From assembly GCA_021325675.1 (NCBI GenBank), contig JAJTCM010000010.1, forward strand, positions 1-64,000: a stretch of 64,000 bases of DNA, given 5' to 3'. This document shows positions 44,501-52,722 of the stretch, piece by piece (position 1 is the stretch's first letter; every line of letters begins with the position of its first letter). The notes under the pieces are model-generated. The model was not told the origin of the DNA. It saw only the letters and a list, made by a program, of their open reading frames with translations, and did no database searches. Source of the stretch: Crocinitomicaceae bacterium. Lineage in GTDB: Bacteria; Bacteroidota; Bacteroidia; Flavobacteriales_D; Crocinitomicaceae. Made by a program: the position numbers and the translations under genes.

Positions 44501-46149
44501 TTCGCGTCTTCCTTATCGAGGTAAAACGTATTGTTGGTCGCAACGAGCTTCACGCCGTGCTTCATCGAAAAACGGAGCAAAGTTTCGTTAACGCGGTTCT
44601 CATTTTCCTGTCCGTGACGGATCACTTCGAGGTACAGGTCATCGCCGAACATCTCTTTCCACCAAAGCAGGGCGCTTTCTGCCTGGTTTTCACCGACATT
44701 CAGGATCAGGCTTGGAATTTCACCGTAAATCCCGCCCGTAAGCACGATCAGGTCTTCTTTGTATTCCTCGATCAGCTTTTTATCGATGCGCGGAACGTAG
44801 TACATTCCCTTGGTAAAGGCGATGGACGATAATTTGATCAGGTTCTGGTAACCGTTTTTATTTTTAGCAAGCAGGACAACCTGTGAACCGTTGTCTTTGC
44901 TCGTTTTATCTTCGTGGTTCTGGCAAACGTTGAACTCACAGCCAATGATCGGCAGGATTTCGGTATTGTCGTAGGGCTCACCGGCTTCTTCCGCCGCAGC
45001 GCGTTCTTCCTTTACTTTTTTGTTGTAGTAGCTCACCGCTTTTTCGAAGTGGAAAGCCGCCATCATATTTCCTGTATCCGTGAGCGCAACAGCCGGCAAT
45101 TTGAGTGCGGCCGTCTTTTTCACGAGTGCATCAATACTGGTTGTCGATTGAAGGATTGAAAACTGGCTGTGGTTGTGCAAATGCGCAAAAACCAGGTTAT
45201 CCAGGTCAATGGAGGAAGTATCAACCCCACTCTGCGCGGCAAATTCCTGCTGGGCTTTTTTCTTCAGCTTCGCACTCTCTTCCTTCAGGTTGAGGTGTTT
45301 GAGACCGATCAGCGCAATCGGGTTCGGGTTGATTTCCTTGAACTTGTGGAAAAATTCCAGCTCTTTTTTGAGTTCTTCCTTTGTAAAAACTTCCGTCCGG
45401 ATCATTTCCAGGAAACAGCGTGTCGTGGCTTCAACGTCAGCCGTGGCGTTGTGTGCTTCGGAAAAAGGCGCATCAAACAAAGCCTTGTGCAGCTCGGAAA
45501 GCGTCGGGAACTTTTGCTTTTTCATGTCACCCAGCACTTTTTCAATCTGGGCTTTTGGCAATTCATACCAGTTGGCAGCCGTTTTGCGGAGCTGTTCGCG
45601 TTCCATCGCGTTTTCGTCATTCTTGAAGTAAGCGCTTTCACGTACTTCCTGACCGTTTTCGAGAATGGGGTCGCCGAAACGGTTTTTCTTTATTTCACGC
45701 TTGTCACCGTTTTTGAAAAAATCGATGAAGGAAGTAATTTTCGCAGAAGTTTCGGTACAGGTATCAAGTACCGGAAGCGTTTGCAGCTGGTTTTCGATCC
45801 CCAGCCTGTGAAATTCGGCCCCCATGATGTTTTTATCAAAGCCGATGTTCTGGCCCACTACAAAATCCGCTTTGTTCAGCGCTTCATTGAAAATGCGGGC
45901 AACGCTTTCGAGGTCCTCCCCCATTTCCTGTGCGAGCTGTGTGGAAATTCCGTGTACTTTCTCGGCATCAAAGGGAATATCGAAATTATCCGGGCGAATG
46001 ATAAAATCTTTCGCCTCCACCAAAGCACCGAATTCGTCATGCAGCTGCCAGGCAATCTGTACCGCCCGCGGCCAGTTATCGGTGTGGGTATAATCTAAAT
46101 TCCAATCCTTGGGAAGACCGGTTGTTTCCGTATCGAAAATGATATACAT
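41599..46149 (-). CDS. dnaE: DNA polymerase III alpha subunit with fused N-terminal 3'-5' exonuclease
   Basis: 1516 aa, about 350 longer than E. coli DnaE. The extra N-terminus (residues 1-255) is a DnaQ-type DEDDh exonuclease: ExoI FDTETTG (Asp6, Glu8), ExoII VVGQNIGFDKN (Asp105) and ExoIII HNATADVEAT (His233, Asp238), with an insertion of about 75 residues between ExoII and ExoIII. The PHP domain from about 320 starts FAHLHNHSQFSIL, but the next metal motif reads LTDTGNM where active PHP domains have LTDHGN. The polymerase palm has PDIDIDFDDEGR at about 748. Helix-hairpin-helix and OB parts follow (GIITEFEHRM). Proofreading is therefore probably done by the fused exonuclease. Followed by ogt. 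Confidence 0.97.
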   Translation of the reverse strand: MYIIFDTETTGLPKDWNLDYTHTDNWPRAVQIAWQLHDEFGALVEAKDFIIRPDNFDIPFDAEKVHGISTQLAQEMGEDLESVARIFNEALNKADFVVGQNIGFDKNIMGAEFHRLGIENQLQTLPVLDTCTETSAKITSFIDFFKNGDKREIKKNRFGDPILENGQEVRESAYFKNDENAMEREQLRKTAANWYELPKAQIEKVLGDMKKQKFPTLSELHKALFDAPFSEAHNATADVEATTRCFLEMIRTEVFTKEELKKELEFFHKFKEINPNPIALIGLKHLNLKEESAKLKKKAQQEFAAQSGVDTSSIDLDNLVFAHLHNHSQFSILQSTTSIDALVKKTAALKLPAVALTDTGNMMAAFHFEKAVSYYNKKVKEERAAAEEAGEPYDNTEILPIIGCEFNVCQNHEDKTSKDNGSQVVLLAKNKNGYQNLIKLSSIAFTKGMYYVPRIDKKLIEEYKEDLIVLTGGIYGEIPSLILNVGENQAESALLWWKEMFGDDLYLEVIRHGQENENRVNETLLRFSMKHGVKLVATNNTFYLDKEDAKSHDILLCVKDGELISTPKGRGRGFRYGLDNEEYYYKTAEEMKALFADMPQAIESISEILAKIEPYTLAREVLLPAFDIPEEFRDAQDEIDGGKRGENNYLRYLTYEGAKKRYPEITDEIRERLDFELATIERTGYPGYFLIVQDFCHAARDMGVSVGPGRGSAAGSAVAYCIQITNVDPIKYDLLFERFLNPDRVSMPDIDIDFDDEGRGDVIKWVIDKYGSNQVAQIITYGTMAAKSSIRDTARALDLPLFEADRLAKLVPDISLHKMFTLDDAALIDKLKNRQEDFQQAKELKAIAQGNDLPAQVIQQAQKIEGSVRNTGIHACGVIITPDDITKFVPVATAKDSEMWCTQFDNSVAEEAGLLKMDFLGLKTLTLIKYAVKNIKETKGIELDPDNFPVDDVPTYELFQRGETVGIFQYESPGMQKYMRELKPTVFADLIAMNALYRPGPLEYIPSFIKRKHGDEPIVYDVADCEEYLKETYGITVYQEQVMLLSQKLAGFTKGEADTLRKAMGKKQKAVLDKMKPLFIENGGKKGHDPVKLEKIWKDWEAFASYAFNKSHSTCYAWIAYQTAYLKANYPAEYMASVLSNNMNDIKQVSFFMEECKRMGVPVLGPDINESQYLFTVNKEGAVRFGLGAIKGLGSAPVEAIMKERQENGPFTSIFDLAKRINLRVCNKKAFESLALAGGFDSFKGVHRAQYFKEDSSGRMFLENAMKFGAAFQDSENSAQVSLFGEATGTAVLEPEIPQAEEWSSMYKLNREKEVVGIFISGHPLDDFRLEIESFCNGRISMLADPESHKGKEVLVAGIITEFEHRMTKKNQPFGTLTIEDYTDSYKLFLFQESYLKFKHFFLAPNFVCIKGKFDTNGFRKETEFIIHQMELLHDLKEKRANVLNLKVATKNINQIFISDLHNLFLENEGKCQVKFTVFDPLDGIEVNMPSKNIRVDVNTDFIKKLERFELEYSLA

Positions 46150-46276
46150 GCTGAGAAATTTGCTCCTGAATACAGGGATAGCAAAAATACAAAAAAAGAA
46201 CGTTTTCCGGGCAGCTAGTTTTCAGCATTTTTCAACAAAAACACCTTGCCGAAGCCCCGGATTCCTTGCTGATCAT

Positions 46277-46284
46277 TATCTTTG
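46277..46284 (+). promoter_or_regulatory. Possible -7 box of the TPR gene
   Basis: TATCTTTG fits TAnnTTTG and lies 37 bp before the ATG at 46322. No TTTG stands at the usual distance upstream. Confidence 0.4.
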
Positions 46285-46321
46285 AAAAAAAGAAAAGCGC
46301 TTTTCTTCAAAAACAGGCACT

Positions 46322-47461
46322 ATGAACAAGTTGATCCTCTTCTTAATTTTTGGCATTTTTTCCGCCATTTGCTTTAGCCAGGACAAAACACTGACGGAGA
46401 TTAAAAAATGGTCTGACGCAAACCAGCACCAAAAAATTATTGACAAATATACACCAAAAGCAGCCGGTCTATCTGCCAAATCCCTTTATTTCCTCGGGTT
46501 GGCTTATTACATGACTCAGGACGACAATCATTGCATCAAGTACATGGATATGTCGATAGAAAAAGACCCCAACGATCCGGGCCCGCATTTCATCAAGGCT
46601 TCCACGCTGAATTTCCTGAAGCAATACGAAGCGGCAGTAGCTGAATTCCTGATCTCAGTGCGCTTAAACCCCGAGCATTCCAAATCGTACAGCGGGCTTG
46701 GTGATGCTTATTACGCATTAAAAAAAACAGACCTGGCGCTTGAAGCATATCAAAATGCCGTTAAAAAACCGGAACCGCAGGAAAGGGCGTATGCGATGAT
46801 CGCCCAGATTTATTGGGACAAAAAGGATTATGAAAAAGCCCTGCCGGCTTACCAGCTTGTTAAAACCCACGCCAGCAAAGAAAGCTCCAGCTACCTCAAC
46901 GCTTTATTCAATATCGGGGTAATTGAATTCACAAAAGGAAACTACGACGCTTCCGAAAGCTCTTTCCTGGAACTGCTTAAGCTCAGTCCTAACGATTATA
47001 CGACCTTCGCCAAACTGGTACAGCTTTATAACCGGAAGAAAAATGTTAACCAGGCCAAAATTTACCGGGACAAATTATATGATGCCCATCAAAAGGATTT
47101 ACTGAAAAACAGCCGCCTGCAGGATATGTTCTGCTTCGACCAGTTCAACTGGCAGGACAAGCAGATCCAGGCTTACGAGCGTTATGAGACCGGGGACAAA
47201 ACCGATACGTACTCTAAACACCTGTTTTATGTAATCAATCCCGACCAAACACTCGACTGTATTATTCAAACCGAATATTCACCGGTTTCTGTTGAGCTTG
47301 GCCAGATGAAATACCTCTTCGGCCGGCAAAAAGAAAAGGAACATGCTACATTCGGCATAGGCTTCAATGACACTATGCCCGACGAAGAGCTCCGGGAAAC
47401 GGTAATTGCTATCCTGGAAGGAACAATCCAACCGTCCGTCACTTCAGAATTCAAAGATTAG
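46322..47461 (+). CDS. Secreted TPR-repeat protein
   Basis: 379 aa. Signal peptide to CFSQ. TPR units occupy residues 50-255 (LYFLGLAYYMTQDDNHCIKY, GLGDAYYALKKTDLALEAY, IAQIYWDKKDYEKALPAY, NIGVIEFTKGNYDASES). The C-terminal 110 residues are a separate beta-rich domain (KHLFYVINPDQTLDCII, QMKYLFGRQKEKEHATFG) that I do not recognise. Probably periplasmic. It lies head to head with dnaE across 172 bp. Confidence 0.85.
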   Translation: MNKLILFLIFGIFSAICFSQDKTLTEIKKWSDANQHQKIIDKYTPKAAGLSAKSLYFLGLAYYMTQDDNHCIKYMDMSIEKDPNDPGPHFIKASTLNFLKQYEAAVAEFLISVRLNPEHSKSYSGLGDAYYALKKTDLALEAYQNAVKKPEPQERAYAMIAQIYWDKKDYEKALPAYQLVKTHASKESSSYLNALFNIGVIEFTKGNYDASESSFLELLKLSPNDYTTFAKLVQLYNRKKNVNQAKIYRDKLYDAHQKDLLKNSRLQDMFCFDQFNWQDKQIQAYERYETGDKTDTYSKHLFYVINPDQTLDCIIQTEYSPVSVELGQMKYLFGRQKEKEHATFGIGFNDTMPDEELRETVIAILEGTIQPSVTSEFKD

Positions 47462-47521
47462 CCCGGCGATTTTAACATCGTGATTTTTTTTGGAACGCAG
47501 GGCATCACTATACAATTATCC

Positions 47522-48289
47522 TTAAAACAACTTGTACCCGTCCCAGGCGCGGCTGTTCACATTGTAGAGGAACACACGCTTGTTCGCATATGAAATTTTA
47601 AAGCGGTCCATTTCCGGGTAATCCGTATCAAAGGTAATATCAATCATCGCTGCTGTTTTCCCGTTGGATTCATTAATCAGGTAAAGCTTCCCGTCAGCAA
47701 AGTTCAACACGCCGATTTCATAGCCTTTCACGCCTGTGTGGAAAAAACCGTTCATGTTGAAGCTTTCACTTCCCTGAGCACCAAATACTTCAGGATAAAT
47801 GTTTTTCACAGCTTTGGTTTTTCCCTGCTTGAACACTGTCAGGCCGTTTCCGTTCAGGAAATAGATTTTTTTGTTGTGATAGCAGGCAATATCGTTGAAA
47901 TCCATGCCGTAAGCAATGTTGGTAATTGCCGGTGAAGAAATTGTATTCCCGTCCAGGTCCATCGTATAAAGGCCTTCGTTTCCTACCAAAATTCCCTGGA
48001 TCTGGTCTTTTTTAGGATTATACCACATCCCGCGGATATCAGCGCCAATTTCCCGGGTGTAAATGGAAGCCCCGGTGCTGGCGTTGTGGATCTCTAAAGG
48101 AAAAGATGCGTTTCCTGCAAAAACACTGTAATATACATTCTGCTTTGGGTTGTATGCAACAGCAAGTCCATTGTATCCGGCATCAGACTGAACGGTAAGC
48201 TGAATATCTTTTTTGATGTTTTGTAACGGTGCCTGCGCAAAGCTCAACTGAGCTCCAAGTGCAACAAATAAAGTGAGGATCGTTTTCAT
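47522..48289 (-). CDS. Secreted propeller-like protein of unknown function
   Basis: 255 aa from the ATG at 48289 (MKTILTLFVALGAQLSFAQ, a good signal peptide); an ATG two codons upstream at 48295 is equally possible, and the open frame to 48352 is unlikely. The mature part repeats a four-stranded blade pattern, with NGLAVAYNPKQNVYYSVFAG, RGMWYNPKKDQIQGILVG, NDIACYHNKKIYFLNG and IGVLNFADGKLYLINES. It therefore looks like a small beta-propeller, but I recognise no family and no sorting domain. It converges on the TPR gene. Confidence 0.7.
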   Translation of the reverse strand: MKTILTLFVALGAQLSFAQAPLQNIKKDIQLTVQSDAGYNGLAVAYNPKQNVYYSVFAGNASFPLEIHNASTGASIYTREIGADIRGMWYNPKKDQIQGILVGNEGLYTMDLDGNTISSPAITNIAYGMDFNDIACYHNKKIYFLNGNGLTVFKQGKTKAVKNIYPEVFGAQGSESFNMNGFFHTGVKGYEIGVLNFADGKLYLINESNGKTAAMIDITFDTDYPEMDRFKISYANKRVFLYNVNSRAWDGYKLF

Positions 48290-48484
48290 TGTCATTGTTT
48301 TAATTTTTCTAAAATTAGCCTTTTTTTGTTTCCCCTGCAAATCACTTTTCAAAAATAAGGCATCTGTCTTATACCGGAAGGCCTGTAAACAAAAGCCTGT
48401 TTATGAGGGTGAAAATTTCTGGTTTCCGGCGTTCTTTTTATTCAGCTTTTTTTACTTACCTTCGCAGTCGATTAAAATTGGAAT

Positions 48485-49876
48485 ATGAATTACGACATTA
48501 TAGTTATCGGCAGTGGTCCCGGCGGTTACGTGACTGCTATCCGTGCCTCGCAGCTGGGTTTAAAAACAGCCATCGTTGAAAAGGAATCTTTAGGCGGAAT
48601 CTGCCTCAACTGGGGATGTATCCCAACCAAAGCGCTGTTGAAAAGCGCGCAGGTATACGAGTATTTAACCCACTCCAAGGATTACGGGATTACCGTAAAA
48701 GACGGCAGCGCGGATTTTAACGCCATCATTGAGCGCAGCCGCGGTGTTGCAAACGGTATGTCTTCGGGGATCCAGTTCCTGATGAAGAAAAACAAAATCG
48801 ATGTGATCAAAGGTTTCGGCGCTGTGAAAGCAGGCAAAAAAGTAGTTGTTACTGCTGAAGACGGATCTACGGGCGAATATACAGCCGGAAAAGGAATTAT
48901 CCTTGCTACCGGGGCACGTTCCCGTGCTTTGCCGAACTTACCGCAGGACGGTAAAAAAGTAATCGGTTACCGCGAAGCCATGAGCCTTCCTTCCCAGCCG
49001 AAAAAGATGATCGTTGTCGGTTCCGGTGCGATTGGCGTTGAGTTTGCTTATTTCTACAACGCGATCGGCACGGATGTGACTATCGTTGAATACATGCCGA
49101 ACATCGTTCCGGTTGAAGACGAAGAAGTATCCAAGCAACTGGAAAAATCCCTCAAAAAAGCGGGGATCAATATCATCACGGGAGCTTCCGTTGAAAAAGT
49201 AGACACCTCCGGTAAAGGCTGTGTTGCTACGGTAAAAACGGCTAAGGGCGAAGAAAAAATGGAAGCCGACATCGTGCTTTCCGCTGTAGGGATCGAAACG
49301 AACCTCGAAGGACTTGGCCTGGAAGAAGTTGGTATCGCGACAGACAAAGGACGCGTGCTTGTAAATGAATATTACCAGACGAATATCCCGGGCTACTATG
49401 CTATCGGCGATATCGTTCCCGGCCCGGCTTTGGCTCACGTTGCTTCGGCTGAAGGAATTATCTGCGTGGAGAAAATCGCAGGCCACCACCCTGAACCGTT
49501 GGATTACGGAAATATCCCGGGCTGCACTTATTGCTCCCCTGAAGTTGCTTCCGTTGGCCTGACTGAAAAAGCGGCCAAAGAAAAAGGATTGGATATCAAG
49601 ATCGGTAAATTTCCGTTCTCTGCTTCCGGGAAAGCAAGCGCTGCCGGTGCAAAAGACGGTTTCGTCAAGCTGATCTTCGATGCGAAATACGGTGAGTTGC
49701 TTGGTGCACACATGATTGGCGCCAATGTGACTGAAATGATTGCTGAAATCGTGGCTGTCCGCAAGCTGGAAGTTACCGGTGAAGCGCTTATCAAAACCGT
49801 TCACCCGCACCCGACCATGTCGGAGGCTATTATGGAGGCTGCAGCAGCGGCTTACGGTGAGGTGATCCACTTGTAA
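48485..49876 (+). CDS. lpdA: Dihydrolipoyl dehydrogenase
   Basis: 463 aa, standard length. This flavoprotein is E3 of the pyruvate and 2-oxoglutarate dehydrogenase complexes and reoxidises dihydrolipoamide with NAD. FAD-binding VIGSGPGGYVTAI at the start, the redox-active disulphide Cys40/Cys45 in GGICLNWGCIPTK, the NAD-binding VVGSGAIGVEFAYF, the second FAD motif YAIGDIVPGPALAHVAS, and the catalytic His-Glu pair in HPHPTMSEAIMEA are all present. No E1 or E2 gene is adjacent. A strong terminator follows. Confidence 0.98.
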   Translation: MNYDIIVIGSGPGGYVTAIRASQLGLKTAIVEKESLGGICLNWGCIPTKALLKSAQVYEYLTHSKDYGITVKDGSADFNAIIERSRGVANGMSSGIQFLMKKNKIDVIKGFGAVKAGKKVVVTAEDGSTGEYTAGKGIILATGARSRALPNLPQDGKKVIGYREAMSLPSQPKKMIVVGSGAIGVEFAYFYNAIGTDVTIVEYMPNIVPVEDEEVSKQLEKSLKKAGINIITGASVEKVDTSGKGCVATVKTAKGEEKMEADIVLSAVGIETNLEGLGLEEVGIATDKGRVLVNEYYQTNIPGYYAIGDIVPGPALAHVASAEGIICVEKIAGHHPEPLDYGNIPGCTYCSPEVASVGLTEKAAKEKGLDIKIGKFPFSASGKASAAGAKDGFVKLIFDAKYGELLGAHMIGANVTEMIAEIVAVRKLEVTGEALIKTVHPHPTMSEAIMEAAAAAYGEVIHL

Positions 49877-49890
49877 AATACAAAACAACT

Positions 49891-49938
49891 TATAAACAAA
49901 AAAGAGCCGCAGGATACTGCGGCTCTTTTTTGTTTATA
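49891..49938. terminator. Bidirectional intrinsic terminator after lpdA
   Basis: A 22-bp perfect stem (49891-49912 with 49917-49938) and a GATA loop, with core GAGCCGCAG/CTGCGGCTC flanked by A6 and T6. It lies between two convergent genes and should stop transcription in both directions. Confidence 0.95.
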
Positions 49939-49940
49939 AT

Positions 49941-50345
49941 TTAGTCTTTTTTAAGCACTGCGGTTGCCACAGCCGTTTCTGAGTAAGACAAGAGAAAAAA
50001 CGAAGCTGTTGCCTGCGAATCGGAAATACGGTCAATACGGATTTCAACTCCCTGATCACATTTATCAGAGCCCTTTTTGAGAGTTTCCTTCAGGTAAATA
50101 TAATTGTCAGACACTTCGATTACGCTCCAGGATCCACCACAACCAAGGCCGGGATAATTAATTTTCATTTTAGAAGCCGATTTTACCGTCAGGTCAATGT
50201 CCCATTTTTGCCCGTCAACCTGGTTTCCGGTTCCCGTCCAGTGGCCTTTAAACCATTCCGGGATCGATTTTCCGGGGCCATTATTAAGTGTGAAAGAAAA
50301 GCAGGCAAGTAATACCAGCATTTTCAACGTGTTTTTCAGTCTCAT
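49941..50345 (-). CDS. Small exported protein, unknown, lipocalin-like composition
   Basis: 134 aa. N-terminal export signal MRLKNTLKMLVLLACFSFTL; LLAC could be a lipobox, but the Leu at -2 is atypical, so lipoprotein status is open. The mature part starts IPEWFKGHWTGTGNQ and continues with beta strands (WDIDLTVKSASKMKINY, YIYLKETL, GVEIRIDRI, ATASFFLLSYS), resembling a small beta-barrel with two Cys (GLGCGGSW and DKCDQG). No family recognised. Confidence 0.7.
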   Translation of the reverse strand: MRLKNTLKMLVLLACFSFTLNNGPGKSIPEWFKGHWTGTGNQVDGQKWDIDLTVKSASKMKINYPGLGCGGSWSVIEVSDNYIYLKETLKKGSDKCDQGVEIRIDRISDSQATASFFLLSYSETAVATAVLKKD

Positions 50346-50525
50346 ATCTATGCGTTTTTTAATTTATCAGCAAAGATAAGTTTCCACGTTTAACATACAA
50401 TACGCCAAATTACTTAAAATCAGATAGACTGCATTTTCTTGCATTCCTATTAAAGCTCATTTGTTAAATTTTGAAGGAATCGTTACATTTTTTACTAAAT
50501 CGATTTTTTAAATACTGTAATTTTA

Positions 50526-50533
50526 TATATTTG
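50526..50533 (+). promoter_or_regulatory. Probable -7 box of the GEVED-protein gene
   Basis: TATATTTG matches TAnnTTTG and lies 16 bp before the ATG at 50550. The -33 region is T-rich (50503-50509) but lacks an exact TTTG. Confidence 0.5.
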
Positions 50534-50549
50534 ATCAAATTTACTGCTT

Positions 50550-51311
50550 ATGAAAAAAACACTTTACTTATCAGCTTTCCTGTTTTCGGCAGGATTTTCT
50601 TTCAGCCAGCTATGCGCCCCAACCTTTGCAAACGGGTGCTTTACCTGGAATACCAAATCGGTTGAACTCGCTACCTTAAACTGGACATTTGACGAAGTTG
50701 ACTGTTTGATTTCCGATTACACGTCGATGAATACGGTAATCACAGCCGGAACCGAAACTCCGATGCTTATCAGCGCCGGAAACTGGTGCGGCGTTTCTGT
50801 TTGGGTGGATTTCAACAAGGATTACCAGTTTGACGACAGCGAAAATTTGTTCCACGAGGGGAACGGGAGCACGGAAGTGAACATTTTTGATTTCAATATC
50901 AATATCCCGGAAACGACAATCAACGGCAATTACACGATGCGGGTCATTTCTTCCTGGGGATCCGATGGTTTTACACCCGGGGCGAATGGCTCAGGCGGCT
51001 GCGGCGATTACCAGTACGGGAATTATGTCGATTTCTCAATCCAGGTAACCGGCGGCCAGTTTCCTTTGTCCCTGGAGGAAAAACAACCCGGCCTGAGCTT
51101 GCACCCCAATCCTGCAAACGACAAGCTGACCATTGATAACAACGGCTTAACGGGATCGGTTTATGAAATTTACTCTTTGGATGGAACGAAGGTTTCTTCA
51201 GGAAAAATTGCATCGGATAAACACGAAGTTACCGTTGCAAGCCTGGAAGCGGGAGTTTATTTCCTGAAACTGGAAAATGGCATGGAAAGCCGGAAATTTG
51301 TAAAGCTTTAA
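50550..51311 (+). CDS. Small secreted GEVED-domain protein with T9SS sorting domain
   Basis: 253 aa. Signal peptide to FSFSQ. A GEVED domain spans about 45-170 (GVSVWVDFNKDYQFDDSENLF, YTMRVISSWGSDG, YQYGNYVDFSIQV) with an Asp-rich calcium-like loop. The final 80 residues are a type A sorting domain (LSLHPNPANDKLTI, LEAGVYFLKLEN, SRKFVKL). It is a short relative of the GEVED segment in the large protein at 21109-23781. Likely adhesive or matrix-binding. Its stop codon overlaps the antisense stop of the PH-domain gene (51308-51311). Confidence 0.9.
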   Translation: MKKTLYLSAFLFSAGFSFSQLCAPTFANGCFTWNTKSVELATLNWTFDEVDCLISDYTSMNTVITAGTETPMLISAGNWCGVSVWVDFNKDYQFDDSENLFHEGNGSTEVNIFDFNINIPETTINGNYTMRVISSWGSDGFTPGANGSGGCGDYQYGNYVDFSIQVTGGQFPLSLEEKQPGLSLHPNPANDKLTIDNNGLTGSVYEIYSLDGTKVSSGKIASDKHEVTVASLEAGVYFLKLENGMESRKFVKL

Positions 51312-51748
51312 CCCTTTTTTTGCTGGATTTCAATATCCGGGTTTAAGCTGAGCAATGTATCAATGAAGTCCTGTTCTTTCTCCGGAGAGATCAGGACTTC
51401 TTCGTATTTGCCATAATGGATAATCATTCCTTTCGTGGAAAGGGCAAATTTCCAGCCAACAAACCACGGATGGTTACCACGCGTGATTTTTGTTATTTCT
51501 CCGATCGGCAGGCGTTTCCGGAAAAACGAGGTGCGCAGGATTAATCCCGTATTGTCCCGGATAGTATATGAGGTCTTCAAAATACTGAGCAGAAAAATGT
51601 ACAAGGGCACGAAAATCCAGAATACAAACAGCAATTCATCCGGGTTTTCCCGCGCAATAAACAGGAAAACGAAAGAAAAAATAAAGGGAAAAAGCGCCAG
51701 TGGAAAGTAAATGATCCAGCCCCTTTTTGATAAAAAACGTGTTTCCAT
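51308..51748 (-). CDS. Bacterial PH-domain membrane protein (bPH_4/DUF1200-like)
   Basis: 146 aa. Two membrane helices at the N-terminus (IIYFPLALFPFIFSFVFLF and LLFVFWIFVPLYIFLL). Then a small beta domain with TSYTIRDNTGLILRTSFF, LPIGEITKITRG, ALSTKGMIIHYG and VLISPEKEQDFIDTLLSLNP. The ISP-x(4)-FI-x-L-x(2)-NP ending is the DUF1200/bPH_4 signature. No biochemical role is established for the family. Confidence 0.85.
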   Translation of the reverse strand: METRFLSKRGWIIYFPLALFPFIFSFVFLFIARENPDELLFVFWIFVPLYIFLLSILKTSYTIRDNTGLILRTSFFRKRLPIGEITKITRGNHPWFVGWKFALSTKGMIIHYGKYEEVLISPEKEQDFIDTLLSLNPDIEIQQKKG

Positions 51749-51819
51749 ATGTATTTATTTTGATCATTAGTTTTATGACAATCAACTCATCTCTAATGAC
51801 TATTGACAAAGCCCTGATC

Positions 51820-52722
51820 TTACTTGATTTCAATTACCTCTTTCTTCGTAAAATACTTCTTCTCAACATCAAAATCAATGCGCCCGAGGTTTAACCCTGC
51901 CCAGCCCACCTGGTTGATGAGCGTAATTTTGCCGTCGAGGTTCAGCTCTTGTGTTGGCTTTTCCAGGAAGGTATGCGTATGCCCGCCTATAATGAGATCA
52001 ATCCCTTTCGTTTTTTTCGCCAGGACGCGGTCGGAAATTTTATCGCTTTGATATTCATAGCCGAGATGCGAAAGACAGATTATGAGGTCGCAATTTGCGT
52101 CCTCAAGTTTGGCAACCATGTCCTGCGCCCTTTCAATCGGGTCGAGGTATTTTGTTTCGCCGAAAAGCTTATCCGGGACAAGCCCTTTTAATTCAACGCC
52201 GACGCCGAAAACGCCTATTTTCAGTCCGCCTTTTCTAAAAATCGTACTTTCCTGTGTTTGTCCGTCGAGCAGGGTGTTTTTAAAATCGTAGTTCGCGCAT
52301 AAAAACGGGAATTCCGCATGTTGCTTTGCTTTCAGGAAACCATCCATCCCACCGTCAAAATCGTGGTTGCCCATCGTGGCGGCATCGTACTTCATTTTAG
52401 TCATGACCTTCATTTCCAGCTCACCGCCAAAACGGTTGAAATACGGCGTTCCCTGGAAAATATCGCCGGCGTCAAGCAGCAAAACGTGCTCTTCTTCCTG
52501 CCGGATCTGCCGGATCATATCATACCGCCTGGAAACCCCGCCCTGCCCCGGAAATTTGGCGTGGTTCACCGGGAAAGGGTCAATGTTGGAATGCGTATCG
52601 TTCGTATGCAGGATCGTCAGCCGCTGTTTTTTGGAAGCTTCCTGTGCCAGCAGCGAAGGCGCGAGACTAACAGCCGCCGTTCCCAAAATGGTTTTGTGTA
52701 TAAATTCCCTGCGCTTCATCAT
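51820..52722 (-). CDS. Tat-exported metallophosphatase, catalytic half of a split 5'-nucleotidase
   Basis: 300 aa. The N-terminus MMKRREFIHKTILGTAAV is a twin-arginine (Tat) signal, which fits a protein folded with metals before export. The domain is calcineurin-like of the UshA type: ILHTNDTHSNI, LDAGDIFQGTPYFN, MGNHDFDGG, CLSHLGYE and GGHTHTFL hold the two-metal ligands. UshA proteins hydrolyse 5'-nucleotides, but a full enzyme also has a C-terminal substrate-binding domain, and this protein stops before it. That domain is made by the gene upstream, whose stop overlaps this ATG by 4 bases. The two parts would meet in the periplasm or at a membrane surface. Confidence 0.93.
   Translation of the reverse strand: MMKRREFIHKTILGTAAVSLAPSLLAQEASKKQRLTILHTNDTHSNIDPFPVNHAKFPGQGGVSRRYDMIRQIRQEEEHVLLLDAGDIFQGTPYFNRFGGELEMKVMTKMKYDAATMGNHDFDGGMDGFLKAKQHAEFPFLCANYDFKNTLLDGQTQESTIFRKGGLKIGVFGVGVELKGLVPDKLFGETKYLDPIERAQDMVAKLEDANCDLIICLSHLGYEYQSDKISDRVLAKKTKGIDLIIGGHTHTFLEKPTQELNLDGKITLINQVGWAGLNLGRIDFDVEKKYFTKKEVIEIK

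Noticed and set aside
45169-46098. Plus-strand frame of 309 codons inside dnaE
   Set aside because: It lies opposite the exonuclease domain of dnaE, whose motifs are intact; the antisense frame has no recognisable domain.
48938-49888. Minus-strand frame of 316 codons inside lpdA
   Set aside because: It is antisense to the conserved lpdA sequence and its translation (Phe/Arg/Asp rich) has no family features.
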